Notes: generated from the letters alone by a model not told the origin. DNA of 8,704 nucleotides from Desulfobacterales bacterium (GCA_016735355.1 JAERRQ010000230.1:1-8704); one strand, 5' to 3'; shown: positions 1-6,776, numbered from the stretch's first letter. Numbers and translations are program-made.

Positions 1-2
1 AG

Positions 3-119
3 ATGTATTTAAAAAAAATTTATAATATTTTAAATAAACTAAGCCCGTTTGAACTTCAAGAACCTTGGGACAACAGTGGTTTGCAAGTTGGAACAATGAG
101 CGATGATATAAAGCAATGA
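3..119 (+). pseudogene. Truncated 5' end of a Nif3-family gene
   Basis: This 38-codon frame begins with ATG two bases inside the window and stops at TGA 117-119. Its product reads like the extreme N-terminus of Nif3/YbgI-type dinuclear metal-binding proteins: an amphipathic helix, then SPFELQEPWDNSGLQVG (residues 14-30), which matches the family's characteristic E-WDN-GLQVG segment, then SDDIKQ, where the family would continue into the first metal-binding strand. Full-length members have roughly 250-370 residues, so about nine tenths is missing. Beyond base 119 the DNA is antisense to the C-terminus of nth, so no frameshift can restore the gene. The ribosome binding site would lie outside the window. 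The family match comes from motif memory and the truncation is seen directly. It may be a deletion remnant or an assembly join. Confidence 0.6.
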
Positions 120-788
120 TCTTTTTCCTCTGGTTGGCAACAATCTTGGAGTTACACCATTTTTAGGGCAATCCTGCTTAAACAGACAGCAGTCACATTG
201 AGTAGCCACCGGTTTACAACGCTTTTGTCCAAACGCTACCAGAATTGAATTAACCTTGGTCCAGTATTTAATGGGTAATATTTTGCGCAAAGCTTTTTCT
301 GTGGCTTCAGGAGTTTTGGTATTCACAAATCCCCATATATTCATGATGCGGTGCTCATGGGTGTCGACGCATATGGCAGGTTTACCAAATGCTACTGATA
401 AAACAAGGTTGGCTGTTTTACGTCCCACACCTGGAAGTTTTAACAGTTCCTCAAGTTCATCCGGCACCTTTCCGCCATAAAGTTTCATAGCGTCTGGCAG
501 CCTGTAAAGGTACTTTGCTTTATTGTTAAAAAATCCAACCGGGCGGATCAATGCACGGATTCTTCTTTCACTCAGACCAGCCAGCGCATGAATATCGGGC
601 GCCTCATTAAACAAGCTGCGGGAGGCTCGGGCAGTGGTTTCATCCCTGGTTCTGGCTGAAAGAATTGTTGCCACCAGCACTTTGAAGGGATCATGGGTTT
701 GCACTGCGATCAGGTCAACAACAGGAGTATGATAATTTGCAACTTCCTGTTCCAGAGCCGAAATAAAAGATTCAAGATTGATATCCAT
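39..788 (-). CDS. nth: Endonuclease III (DNA glycosylase/AP lyase)
   Basis: Base-excision-repair enzyme that removes oxidised pyrimidines and cleaves the abasic site. The 249-residue product shows the helix-hairpin-helix LPGVGRKTA (118-126) with the expected catalytic lysine K124. The catalytic aspartate is D142 in VDTHEHRI. A [4Fe-4S] cluster motif C-X6-C-X2-C-X5-C lies at C191, C198, C201 and C207. The segment LSARTRDE (43-50) replaces the E. coli LSAQATD form; similar variants occur in archaeal-type Nth. The start ATG (786-788) has AAAGGAA a few bases upstream. Family members usually end some 10-15 residues after the last cysteine. Here codons 224-249 are simply antisense to the nif3 fragment, so the native end was probably near base 120 and the last 26 residues are acquired read-through. 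The catalytic core is complete, so activity is plausible. Upstream lies the dnaA intergenic region, with dnaA divergent. Confidence 0.93.
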   Translation of the reverse strand: MDINLESFISALEQEVANYHTPVVDLIAVQTHDPFKVLVATILSARTRDETTARASRSLFNEAPDIHALAGLSERRIRALIRPVGFFNNKAKYLYRLPDAMKLYGGKVPDELEELLKLPGVGRKTANLVLSVAFGKPAICVDTHEHRIMNIWGFVNTKTPEATEKALRKILPIKYWTKVNSILVAFGQKRCKPVATQCDCCLFKQDCPKNGVTPRLLPTRGKRSLLYIIAHCSNLQTTVVPRFLKFKRA

Positions 789-1173
789 ATTATTCCTTTG
801 GAAGTTATTTTGTTCCAGTTCCTAATATCAAAAATCATGGTAAATAGCAATTTCAGCACTTAACTATTTAAAATAATTACATCAGAATTTTTCAAGTAAA
901 CGTGTGTAATTGTGAGGCTGAAAAAAAAATTTTCTTTTTTAAAAAGTGACGATAATAAAAGTATAAACTAGATTTCAGTAGAAAATGGTTTTGTTGATAA
1001 ATTGTTTAATCAAGGCGGATATGCTTAAATTTTTTAACAAAAAAACCAAATTTCAAAAAGGGCGTATTTAAAGCCTGTTATCTTTAGCTCTGCCAATTAT
1101 ATCAATAAAAACTTTTAGTTATAAAATGTTCATAACTCGGCTTTCCCGAGATGTAAAATTGTAATTTTCAGGT

Positions 1174-1202
1174 TTGACTCATGAGCGCTATTCACATAAA
1201 AG
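1174..1202 (+). promoter_or_regulatory. Possible dnaA promoter overlapping a DnaA-box-like word
   Basis: TTGACT (1174-1179) and TAAAAG (1197-1202) are separated by 17 bases, a tolerable sigma-70 arrangement although the -10 matches only four of six positions. The spacer contains CTATTCACA (1188-1196), one base from the DnaA box consensus TTATNCACA. If real, DnaA binding would sit inside its own promoter, as in dnaA autoregulation elsewhere. The leader to the dnaA start would be about 130 bases. Evidence is pattern matching in AT-rich DNA only. Confidence 0.25.
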
Positions 1203-1327
1203 TTTGTGAAGTTTTGATTCATTCTTTTTCTGGCCAGATATAGATTCCTCCGAATATATATTCAAAATTACATTTCTTCGCCTTTGGTGGCGTAACAAAG
1301 TATTTATATTAATCTTATTTAAATTAC

Positions 1328-1334
1328 AGGTGGG
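1328..1334 (+). promoter_or_regulatory. Ribosome binding site of dnaA
   Basis: AGGTGGG lies 6 bases before ATG 1341. This favours ATG 1341 over the in-frame TTG at 1338, which would add only one residue and sits closer to the site than usual. Confidence 0.6.
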
Positions 1335-1340
1335 CTGTTG

Positions 1341-2681
1341 ATGGAAACTGTATGGAAAAATGTTCAGTCTGTTATTAAAGAAAGTGTTCCTGGTCACAGT
1401 TTTAGGATGTGGATAGGGCCTTTGGAGTTTAAATCTTTCCAAGGGGGGAGATTACAGGTTAACAGTCCTAATTTTTTTTCCCGAAAAAGAATTTTGGACC
1501 AATATACTGATCTTATAGAGAAAGAATTCGAAAAAATTACTGGTGAAAAATGCAGATTATCAGTAGATATTTCCGATAATCAGAAAAAAAAGCCGCTAAC
1601 AATCTCATCAAACCGTCAGATGACTTTACCGAACCTGAATGTCCAACCCCGTTGCGGACGGCTGCTGAGTAAAAACTATACTTTTGATCAGTTTGTTGTA
1701 GGGAATAATAATGATTTAGCATATTCAGCTGCTCTGTCGCTTGCATCTATGAAGAACTCCCACCAGAATTCTCTTTTTTTTCTTGGGAAGACAGGTATGG
1801 GAAAAAGCCACCTTTCCCAAGCAATCGGTCATCATTTATTATCCGAACATGTTACTGAAAAGGTATATTATATTACTGCTGAAGATTTTACCAATGAAAT
1901 GGTAGACGCATTCAAGAATAATTCTATAAATCAATTTAAAATAAAGTACAGAAACGGTTGCGATGTATTGCTGCTTGAGGATGTGCATTATTTGAGCGGA
2001 AAAAAACGGACTCAGGAGGAGCTCTCCTTAACACTTGAATCACTGCACGAAGCTGATAAAAAAGTAATTTTTTCGAGTTGTTATTTACCTTCTAATATAC
2101 CCGGCCTGAATGATAAACTCAGATCCCGTTTTTCCTGCAGCCTTATTTCTAATATAGAGCCGCCTGATTTCAGAACCAGGGTACGCATAATTAAGAAAAA
2201 ATTGATACGCAATCATATGAGTATTTCAGATGATGTAATTAATTTTCTGGCAGGCGCGCTTACGGAAGATGTGAGGCAACTGGAGAGTGGTCTCATAGGC
2301 GTTACCGCCAGGGGATCTCTGCTGGGAAAGAAAATAGATCTCGATCTTGCGGAAAGTGTTGTAAAGGATATAGTCAGAATACAAAAGAGAATAACTATAG
2401 ATGTTATCAAAAAACTTGTCTGCAAGGAATTTAATGTCTCGGTTAATGATATTGTTTCACCTTCACGTAAACAATGCTATACACGGCCTAGACAGATAGC
2501 CATGTATCTTTCCAGAAAGTATACTGACGCACCCCTCCAGTTAATAGGAAAAAGTTATAAACGGTATCATGCCACAACCCTTCATTCAATCAACTGTGTT
2601 GAACGTGGAATAAAAGATAACACCATAATCAAAAAGCAGGTTGAGATACTTACCGGCAAACTGGATGCTGGAAAATTCTGA
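1341..2681 (+). CDS. dnaA: Chromosomal replication initiator DnaA (divergent form)
   Basis: AAA+ protein that binds origin DnaA boxes and opens the duplex. The 446 residues include domain I (about 1-75, beginning METVWKNVQ and containing SFRMWIGPLEF), a short linker, the AAA+ domain (about 110-345) and the helix-turn-helix domain IV (about 350-440). Walker A is GKTGMGKS (149-156) and Walker B is LLLEDVH (210-216). The box VII-type arginine R263 in RSRF is kept. Several normally conserved positions differ: the sensor I aspartate is C247 in SSCYLP, and the sensor II arginine of the usual EGALNR is G320 in ESGLIG. In the signature helix the usual GGRDHTTV reads K-RYHATT, giving Y409 and A411 where E. 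coli has base-contacting D433 and T435. Having domains I and IV rules out an Hda-type short paralogue. I recall similar sequences annotated as DnaA in Desulfobacterales, so the divergence may be lineage-wide. dnaN is not adjacent. Confidence 0.88.
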   Translation: METVWKNVQSVIKESVPGHSFRMWIGPLEFKSFQGGRLQVNSPNFFSRKRILDQYTDLIEKEFEKITGEKCRLSVDISDNQKKKPLTISSNRQMTLPNLNVQPRCGRLLSKNYTFDQFVVGNNNDLAYSAALSLASMKNSHQNSLFFLGKTGMGKSHLSQAIGHHLLSEHVTEKVYYITAEDFTNEMVDAFKNNSINQFKIKYRNGCDVLLLEDVHYLSGKKRTQEELSLTLESLHEADKKVIFSSCYLPSNIPGLNDKLRSRFSCSLISNIEPPDFRTRVRIIKKKLIRNHMSISDDVINFLAGALTEDVRQLESGLIGVTARGSLLGKKIDLDLAESVVKDIVRIQKRITIDVIKKLVCKEFNVSVNDIVSPSRKQCYTRPRQIAMYLSRKYTDAPLQLIGKSYKRYHATTLHSINCVERGIKDNTIIKKQVEILTGKLDAGKF

Positions 2682-2709
2682 TTGTTTTGTATACCTTAAA
2701 AGTACCTTA

Positions 2710-4101
2710 ATGACTCTTTCAAAAAAAACTTTTCGACGGCTTAGGGAAATAGTAGGCAAAAAAAATTGCCTTAGAGATAAGGAAGATCTTGCCTGTTATG
2801 CATATGATGCAACCGGATTAACCTATATGCCGGATGCGGTTCTGTTCCCTGAAAATACAGCGGAAGTGTCCTCCATTTTAACACTTGCAAACAGAGATGG
2901 TTTTTTTGTGATTCCCCGCGGAGCAGGTTCAGGAATGACAGGGGGGTCACTTGCGGTCAAACAGGGCGTAATAGTAGTTATGACCCGTTTTAACCGGATC
3001 ATACAAATTGATAAAGACAACCTTGTCGCCCACGTGGAGCCTGGGGTAGTGACGGCTATTTTGCATAACGCAGTTGAAAAGAAAGGGCTGTTTTATCCTC
3101 CTGATCCGGCCAGTTCTGAATTTTGCACTCTGGGCGGAAATATGGCCGAATGTTCCGGAGGTCCACGGGCCGTCAAATATGGAGTAACACGGGATTATGT
3201 GCTCGGCCTTGAAGTTGTGCTCCCCACAGGCGAGATAATTAATACCGGTGTGCAGACCTCTAAAGGGGTTGTTGGATATGATTTAACCAGACTTATAGTA
3301 GGTTCGGAAGGTACTCTCGGAATAATCACTAGAATGGTGCTGCGTCTTTTACCACTTCCTGAGTCAGTAAGAATAATGAAGGCCGCTTTTTCAGAAATGG
3401 AAACAGCTGCGGCAACAGTCTCTGCAATTATGAACCACGGCATCATACCACGTTCGATAGAATATATGGATAATGCATCCATAAGGTGCGCCGAGGGCTA
3501 TCTTAAAACCGGCCTGCCGGTTAAGGCTGCCGCCCTGCTGATAATCGAGGCTGACGGAAAGCAGGAAGATGCGGATAGATCAATAAAGGAACTTGGCGCA
3601 ATCTGTCGATCAATGGGAGCTGTTGATATTCAGATAGCAAAAAACAATGAGGAATCTGAAAATATCCGGAAGGCCCGCAAAGCTTTATCCCCGGCGCTTT
3701 TTGAATATGGCCCTGATAAAATAAATGAAGATATCGTAGTTCCTAAAAGCAGAATTCCGGATATGGTTAAAAAGATAAAGGAGATAAAAATAGAGACCGG
3801 GCTTATAATTGTCAGTTTTGGTCATGCCGGAGATGGAAATATCCACGTAAATGTGATGCTTGATAAAAAAAATATAGAAGATGTCAGAAAGGCTGAGTAT
3901 GCAATCGATACTCTGTTCGATTATACCCTGGAACTTGGGGGAACAATTTCCGGAGAACATGGCATAGGCATTACAAAGTCAAATTATATAAAAAAGGAAA
4001 TCGGCCTGGTTGAAATAGCTTTGATGAAAAAAATCAAAGACACATTTGACCCTGAAGGTATTTTGAATCCTGGAAAAATCTTTTATGAAAATAGTATCTG
4101 A
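2710..4101 (+). CDS. glcD: FAD-linked oxidase, GlcD / D-lactate dehydrogenase type
   Basis: Flavoprotein of the vanillyl-alcohol-oxidase fold that oxidises glycolate, D-lactate or a similar 2-hydroxyacid. From ATG 2710 it has 463 residues, normal for GlcD. Visible motifs are the FAD pyrophosphate loop PRGAGSGMTGGS (69-80), PPDPASSEFCTLGGN (130-144), GYDLTRLIVGSEGTLG (189-204), the substrate/metal-region motif HAGDGNIHVN (372-381), SGEHGIG (414-420) and the C-terminal FDPEGILNPGK (446-456). The open frame extends upstream to 2641 inside dnaA, but those 23 residues do not resemble the family and MTLSKKTFRRLREIVG does. No clear Shine-Dalgarno precedes 2710, and dnaA ends only 28 bases before, so translation may depend on readthrough of the dnaA message. 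No Fe-S subunit (GlcF) gene follows, so the electron acceptor and exact substrate are unknown. The stop codon lies inside an inverted repeat. Confidence 0.9.
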   Translation: MTLSKKTFRRLREIVGKKNCLRDKEDLACYAYDATGLTYMPDAVLFPENTAEVSSILTLANRDGFFVIPRGAGSGMTGGSLAVKQGVIVVMTRFNRIIQIDKDNLVAHVEPGVVTAILHNAVEKKGLFYPPDPASSEFCTLGGNMAECSGGPRAVKYGVTRDYVLGLEVVLPTGEIINTGVQTSKGVVGYDLTRLIVGSEGTLGIITRMVLRLLPLPESVRIMKAAFSEMETAAATVSAIMNHGIIPRSIEYMDNASIRCAEGYLKTGLPVKAAALLIIEADGKQEDADRSIKELGAICRSMGAVDIQIAKNNEESENIRKARKALSPALFEYGPDKINEDIVVPKSRIPDMVKKIKEIKIETGLIIVSFGHAGDGNIHVNVMLDKKNIEDVRKAEYAIDTLFDYTLELGGTISGEHGIGITKSNYIKKEIGLVEIALMKKIKDTFDPEGILNPGKIFYENSI

Positions 4102-4123
4102 TACATTGAACGTATCAGATACT
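4093..4123. repeat. Paired GTATCNGATAC palindromes / 12-bp inverted repeat
   Basis: Two 11-base palindromes, GTATCTGATAC (4094-4104) and GTATCAGATAC (4112-4122), lie 18 bases apart start to start. Together they form a perfect 12-bp stem (4093-4104 with 4112-4123) around a 7-base loop. The glcD stop codon (4099-4101) is inside the left arm. No T-run follows, so it is a poor intrinsic terminator. It could instead be a tandem operator-like site or an mRNA 3'-end stabilising hairpin. Confidence 0.6.
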
Positions 4124-4346
4124 GATTTCATAAAGATACCTCGAAAGGCCGTAAATCACGCTTTTTTAATGGCCTTAAACATCAACAACCTGCGTTGCTC
4201 AGGCTATGATAGTAGGGTTCAAAACTTTGAACCCCTACGTTACACCTTGCTCTTAATGCTCATTGCTCACCCAGAGGTCTAATTGCACTGCCGACGTACT
4301 ACGTACTACCAGTACACCTTCCCCAGGTTTTCCCATCTATCCTTTT
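4124..4346. other. Structured intergenic DNA between convergent glcD and htpG
   Basis: This non-coding stretch between two convergent genes is unusually rich in structure. AAGGCC (4145-4150) and GGCCTT (about 4171-4176) form spaced inverted arms. A long hairpin occupies 4212-4238. GTACTAC is repeated in tandem at 4296-4302 and 4303-4309, followed by AGTAC (4311-4315), which can pair with GTACT at 4303-4307. A frame of 65 codons (4085-4282, plus) crosses it but lacks a ribosome site and any recognisable domain. The texture suggests a dispersed intergenic repeat or decayed mobile element. That is inference, because a second copy is not present in this window. Confidence 0.35.
4212..4238. repeat. 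Long hairpin (12 bp with one bulge)
   Basis: GTAGGGTTCAAA (4212-4223) pairs with TTTGAACCCCTAC (4226-4238) apart from one extra C. The two-base centre would open into a slightly larger loop in RNA. Neither strand shows a T-run after the stem, so it is not a standard intrinsic terminator, although it could slow polymerase from either convergent gene. Confidence 0.6.
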
Positions 4347-6278
4347 TCAAACGGTTATTGCTTTTGACATAAGCTCTCCTACTGTTTTTGAGAATCTGGC
4401 CGGATTCTCCACCTTGCCGCCCTCACTGATTAGCGCAATATCAAGGAATAGGTTGCAATATTCCTTCATTGCCGGCACAGAAGGATCTTTTTCGAACAAC
4501 GCTTTAACTTGTGACATGACCGGATGATCAATGTTTAACTCAAGCACCCGTTTAACATCAGGCGTCTTCTGCCCTGATGACTTGATGATTTTTTCCATAT
4601 AGGCGCTCATGTCGTAAGTATCTCCCGAAAGGCATGCAACCGAATCTTTCAAACGCGTGGAGGCCTTAACCTCCTTAATTTTATCCTGAAGTTCTATTTT
4701 AATAAAGTTGAACAGGTCGGTATATTCATCCTGTTTTTTTTCATCAATGTTTTCTAAATCAAGATCGCCCTTTTCAGCGCTTTTGAGCTGTTTACCATCG
4801 TATTCCGTTAGTGATTGCACAACCCATTCGTCTATCGGATCAGACATTAACAGGACTTCAATATCCTTTTCTTTCAGTTGTTCAAGATGCGGGCTGTTCA
4901 TAATGGCCGACAGATTGTCCCCTGTGATGTAGTAAATATTTTTCTGTTCTTTATCCATATTCTCCACATACTCTTTCAGGGAAACCGGTTTACCTTCGGA
5001 TTTGGTAGTTTTATACCGGACAAGTTCGGAGATTTTATTTTTGTTTTCATGATCCGTATGAATGCCTACCTTAAGAATCTGCCCGAATTCCTCGTAAAAC
5101 TTTTCATAATCATCCTTTTCCATATTCTTCAGCAGCTCGAAGACCTTTTTTACAAGGTTTCTCCGTATGTTCCTGATAAGGTTGTTTTGTTGTAAAATTT
5201 CACGGCTTACATTCAGATCAAGATCCGGTGCATCTACCACCCCTTTCACAAATTTCAGGTATTCCGGCATCAATTCCTTGCAATCATCCATAATGAAAAC
5301 ACGTCTGGAATAAAGGTGTATGCCGTGCCCGCTTTCAGTATGAAACATATCAAAGGGCGCCTTGGAGGGAATATATAGTAAAGCGGTATATTCGGTTGCG
5401 CCCTCAAACTTCATATGCAGACGTGTCAGGGGAGGGTTCCAGTCATGGCTGATATGCTGGTAAAATTCTTCATGCTCTTTGTCTGAAACTTCATCTTTGG
5501 CTTTCGTCCATATGGCCTGCATGGAGTTCAGCGTCTCTTCCCGGATAACCTTTTTGGTTGTTTCTCCTACCGGCTTGCCCTCTTTATCGAGAATCTGTTC
5601 CTCTTTGGGTATAGGTTCATCCTTTTCGACATCCATTACAATCGGATAATGCACAAAATCCGAATGCTGTTTGATAATAGACCGGATAGTCCATTCATCG
5701 GTAAAATCTTTTTCGTCTTTTTCCTGTTTTTTTAATTCTAAAATTATGGAAGTGCCGCGTGATTCCTTACTGGTCTCTTCAATTGTATAGGAGCCGTCAC
5801 CATGGGATTCCCATTTTGTGGCGGTTTCAGAGCCGGCCCGTCTGGTTGTCAGGATAATTTTATCAGCAGCCATGAAGGCGCTGTAAAAACCGATTCCGAA
5901 TTGGCCTATAAGTTCAGGCGCCAAGGTGTCATTGTTTTGAGCCGCTTCAAGCGCTTCCAGAAAGGCTCCTGTTCCGCTTTTGGCAATAGTTCCGATATTT
6001 TCCATTACCTCATCATAGGTCATGCCGATGCCGTTATCCGAGATTTCCAGGGTTTGCTTGATGCCGTCCGGAATGATTTTAATTTTAAATTCGGTATCAT
6101 CACCAAGGATGTCCGGTGAAGTCTGAGCTTCAAAACTGAGTTTGTCAATGGCATCCGAAGAATTGGAAATCAATTCTCTTAAAAAAATGTCCTTATTGGA
6201 ATACATTGAATTTATAATTAAGTGCAGCATTTGCTGAACTTCTGTTTTAAATTGATGAGTCTCTTTTTTTACGACCAT
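4347..6278 (-). CDS. htpG: Molecular chaperone HtpG (bacterial Hsp90)
   Basis: Cytosolic ATP-dependent homodimeric chaperone that remodels client proteins late in folding. The 643 residues compare with 624 in E. coli. The N-terminal GHKL ATPase domain has [13 protein letters not shown] with catalytic E35 and Mg-binding N39, DNGIGM (81-86), the GTIAKSGT lid segment (96-103) and [11 protein letters not shown] (125-135). The middle domain includes the conserved NVSREILQ. The C-terminal dimerisation domain ends in [13 protein letters not shown] before a short tail. The frame opens at 6317, but ATG 6276-6278 is chosen because AGGAG (6285-6289) is 6 bases upstream and [18 protein letters not shown] fits the family start. 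It is transcribed towards glcD with no clear intrinsic terminator, and away from the tRNA pair. No CIRCE-type element (TTAGCACTC...GAGTGCTAA) is seen upstream. Confidence 0.97.
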   Translation of the reverse strand: MVVKKETHQFKTEVQQMLHLIINSMYSNKDIFLRELISNSSDAIDKLSFEAQTSPDILGDDTEFKIKIIPDGIKQTLEISDNGIGMTYDEVMENIGTIAKSGTGAFLEALEAAQNNDTLAPELIGQFGIGFYSAFMAADKIILTTRRAGSETATKWESHGDGSYTIEETSKESRGTSIILELKKQEKDEKDFTDEWTIRSIIKQHSDFVHYPIVMDVEKDEPIPKEEQILDKEGKPVGETTKKVIREETLNSMQAIWTKAKDEVSDKEHEEFYQHISHDWNPPLTRLHMKFEGATEYTALLYIPSKAPFDMFHTESGHGIHLYSRRVFIMDDCKELMPEYLKFVKGVVDAPDLDLNVSREILQQNNLIRNIRRNLVKKVFELLKNMEKDDYEKFYEEFGQILKVGIHTDHENKNKISELVRYKTTKSEGKPVSLKEYVENMDKEQKNIYYITGDNLSAIMNSPHLEQLKEKDIEVLLMSDPIDEWVVQSLTEYDGKQLKSAEKGDLDLENIDEKKQDEYTDLFNFIKIELQDKIKEVKASTRLKDSVACLSGDTYDMSAYMEKIIKSSGQKTPDVKRVLELNIDHPVMSQVKALFEKDPSVPAMKEYCNLFLDIALISEGGKVENPARFSKTVGELMSKAITV

Positions 6279-6284
6279 TTCATT

Positions 6285-6289
6285 CTCCT
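6285..6289 (-). promoter_or_regulatory. Ribosome binding site of htpG
   Basis: AGGAG on the minus strand, 6 bases before ATG 6278. It decides the start in favour of 6278 over the more upstream in-frame codon at 6317, which would also lie before the predicted transcription start. Confidence 0.75.
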
Positions 6290-6317
6290 GTTTGATTATA
6301 CGATTTATAATGGTCAA

Positions 6318-6345
6318 ATAATAATACGCTGAAAATGGATGTCAA
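6318..6345 (-). promoter_or_regulatory. Sigma-70-type promoter of htpG
   Basis: On the minus strand a perfect TTGACA (6345-6340) is followed after 16 bases by TATTAT (6323-6318), five of six matches to the -10 consensus. Transcription would start near 6311 and give a leader of about 33 bases containing the AGGAG site. This suggests vegetative expression rather than a dedicated heat-shock sigma factor, though overlapping heat-shock control cannot be excluded. Confidence 0.6.
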
Positions 6346-6406
6346 TATAGGAGGCAGGTGCAGATATATTTATATATATAAAAATAAATTTCATATTACT
6401 TTTTTG

Positions 6407-6439
6407 TTGACAAAAATAAATTTTACAGTTAGACATAAT
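6407..6439 (+). promoter_or_regulatory. Promoter of the tRNA pair
   Basis: A perfect TTGACA lies at 6407-6412. At 17 bases spacing the -10 would be TAGACA (6430-6435); CATAAT (6434-6439) is a better word but is 21 bases away. The -35 is strong and the exact -10 is uncertain. Transcription would begin around 6442-6446, just before the tRNA-Lys 5' end at 6454. Confidence 0.5.
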
Positions 6440-6453
6440 ATTTTTTGCGCGTC

Positions 6454-6526
6454 GGGCCGTTAACTCAGTTGGTAGAGTATCTGCCTTTTAAGCAGAGAGT
6501 CGCGCGTTCGAGTCGCGCACGGCCCA
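6454..6526 (+). tRNA. tRNA-Lys (anticodon TTT)
   Basis: The 73 bases fold perfectly. Acceptor stem GGGCCGT pairs with ACGGCCC, D-stem ACTC with GAGT, anticodon stem TCTGC with GCAGA around CTTTTAA, and T-stem GCGCG with CGCGC around TTCGAGT. The discriminator base is A. The 3' CCA is not encoded (TCA follows), so it must be added by the CCA-adding enzyme. It is first in a two-tRNA transcript, 14 bases before tRNA-Glu. Confidence 0.97.
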
Positions 6527-6540
6527 TCAGAAATATTTAC

Positions 6541-6618
6541 GTCCCCATCGTCTAGCTTGGCCCAGGACACCGGCCTTTCACGCCGGCAACAGGGGTTCAA
6601 ATCCCCTTGGGGACGCCA
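6541..6618 (+). tRNA. tRNA-Glu (anticodon TTC)
   Basis: Acceptor stem GTCCCCA pairs with TGGGGAC. Anticodon stem CCGGC pairs with GCCGG around CTTTCAC, which gives anticodon TTC. The T-arm is GGGGT/TCAAATC with CCCTT. Discriminator G6615 is followed by an encoded CCA (6616-6618), unlike the neighbouring tRNA-Lys. The D-loop is two bases longer than in E. coli tRNA-Glu. It is cotranscribed with tRNA-Lys and followed by a terminator 12 bases downstream. Confidence 0.96.
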
Positions 6619-6629
6619 CAAATAAAATC

Positions 6630-6662
6630 AAGGGGTTACGTTAATTCGTAACCCCTTTTTTT
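6630..6662 (+). terminator. Intrinsic terminator of the tRNA pair
   Basis: A perfect 11-bp stem AAGGGGTTACG (6630-6640) and CGTAACCCCTT (6647-6657) encloses the 6-base loop TTAATT and is followed by a T-run to 6662. It is a textbook Rho-independent terminator for the tRNA-Lys/tRNA-Glu transcript. Confidence 0.93.
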
Positions 6663-6776
6663 ATTTGCGATAAAATCAATATCCCGCATGTCGGATTATT
6701 TTTTATGTAACGATGGCTGTAGTATTTTGTTTTACTTCACAGGTTGGGGATGCTGAAACGCAATTTAATATTGGGT

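Larger units (their letters stand above)
789..1340. other. AT-rich intergenic region between nth and dnaA
   Basis: No convincing gene is present in these 552 bases; the small minus-strand frame at 1188-1442 is a shadow of dnaA and its leader. The stretch is rich in A and T runs, notably 918-945 and 1027-1060. It contains imperfect DnaA-box words: TGTTGATAA at 992-1000 and TGTTCATAA at 1127-1135 (both TTATNAACA on the other strand), and CTATTCACA at 1188-1196 (one mismatch from TTATNCACA). A 12-base perfect palindrome GAATATATATTC lies at 1252-1263. A 5-bp hairpin CTCGG/CCGAG lies at 1136-1150. The region must carry the divergent promoters of nth and dnaA, and it could act as a dnaA autoregulatory region or part of an origin. 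That role is inference. Confidence 0.5.

Noticed and set aside
1341..2681. Hda-type regulatory paralogue instead of DnaA
   Set aside because: The protein retains an N-terminal domain I and a C-terminal helix-turn-helix domain IV, both absent from Hda.
4093..4123. Intrinsic terminator for glcD
   Set aside because: The stem is perfect but is AT-rich and not followed by a T-run on either strand.
4085..4282. A 65-codon plus-strand frame overlapping the end of glcD
   Set aside because: No ribosome site or recognisable domain, and it is built across an inverted repeat and a hairpin; better explained as non-coding repeat-like DNA.
5802..6119. Plus-strand frames of about 105 codons inside htpG (also 4878-5195)
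   Set aside because: They lie opposite a fully conserved htpG reading frame and have no family resemblance; antisense shadows.
6318..6420. CIRCE/HrcA or other heat-shock operator upstream of htpG
   Set aside because: No TTAGCACTC-N9-GAGTGCTAA arrangement is present; only sigma-70-like promoter words are visible.
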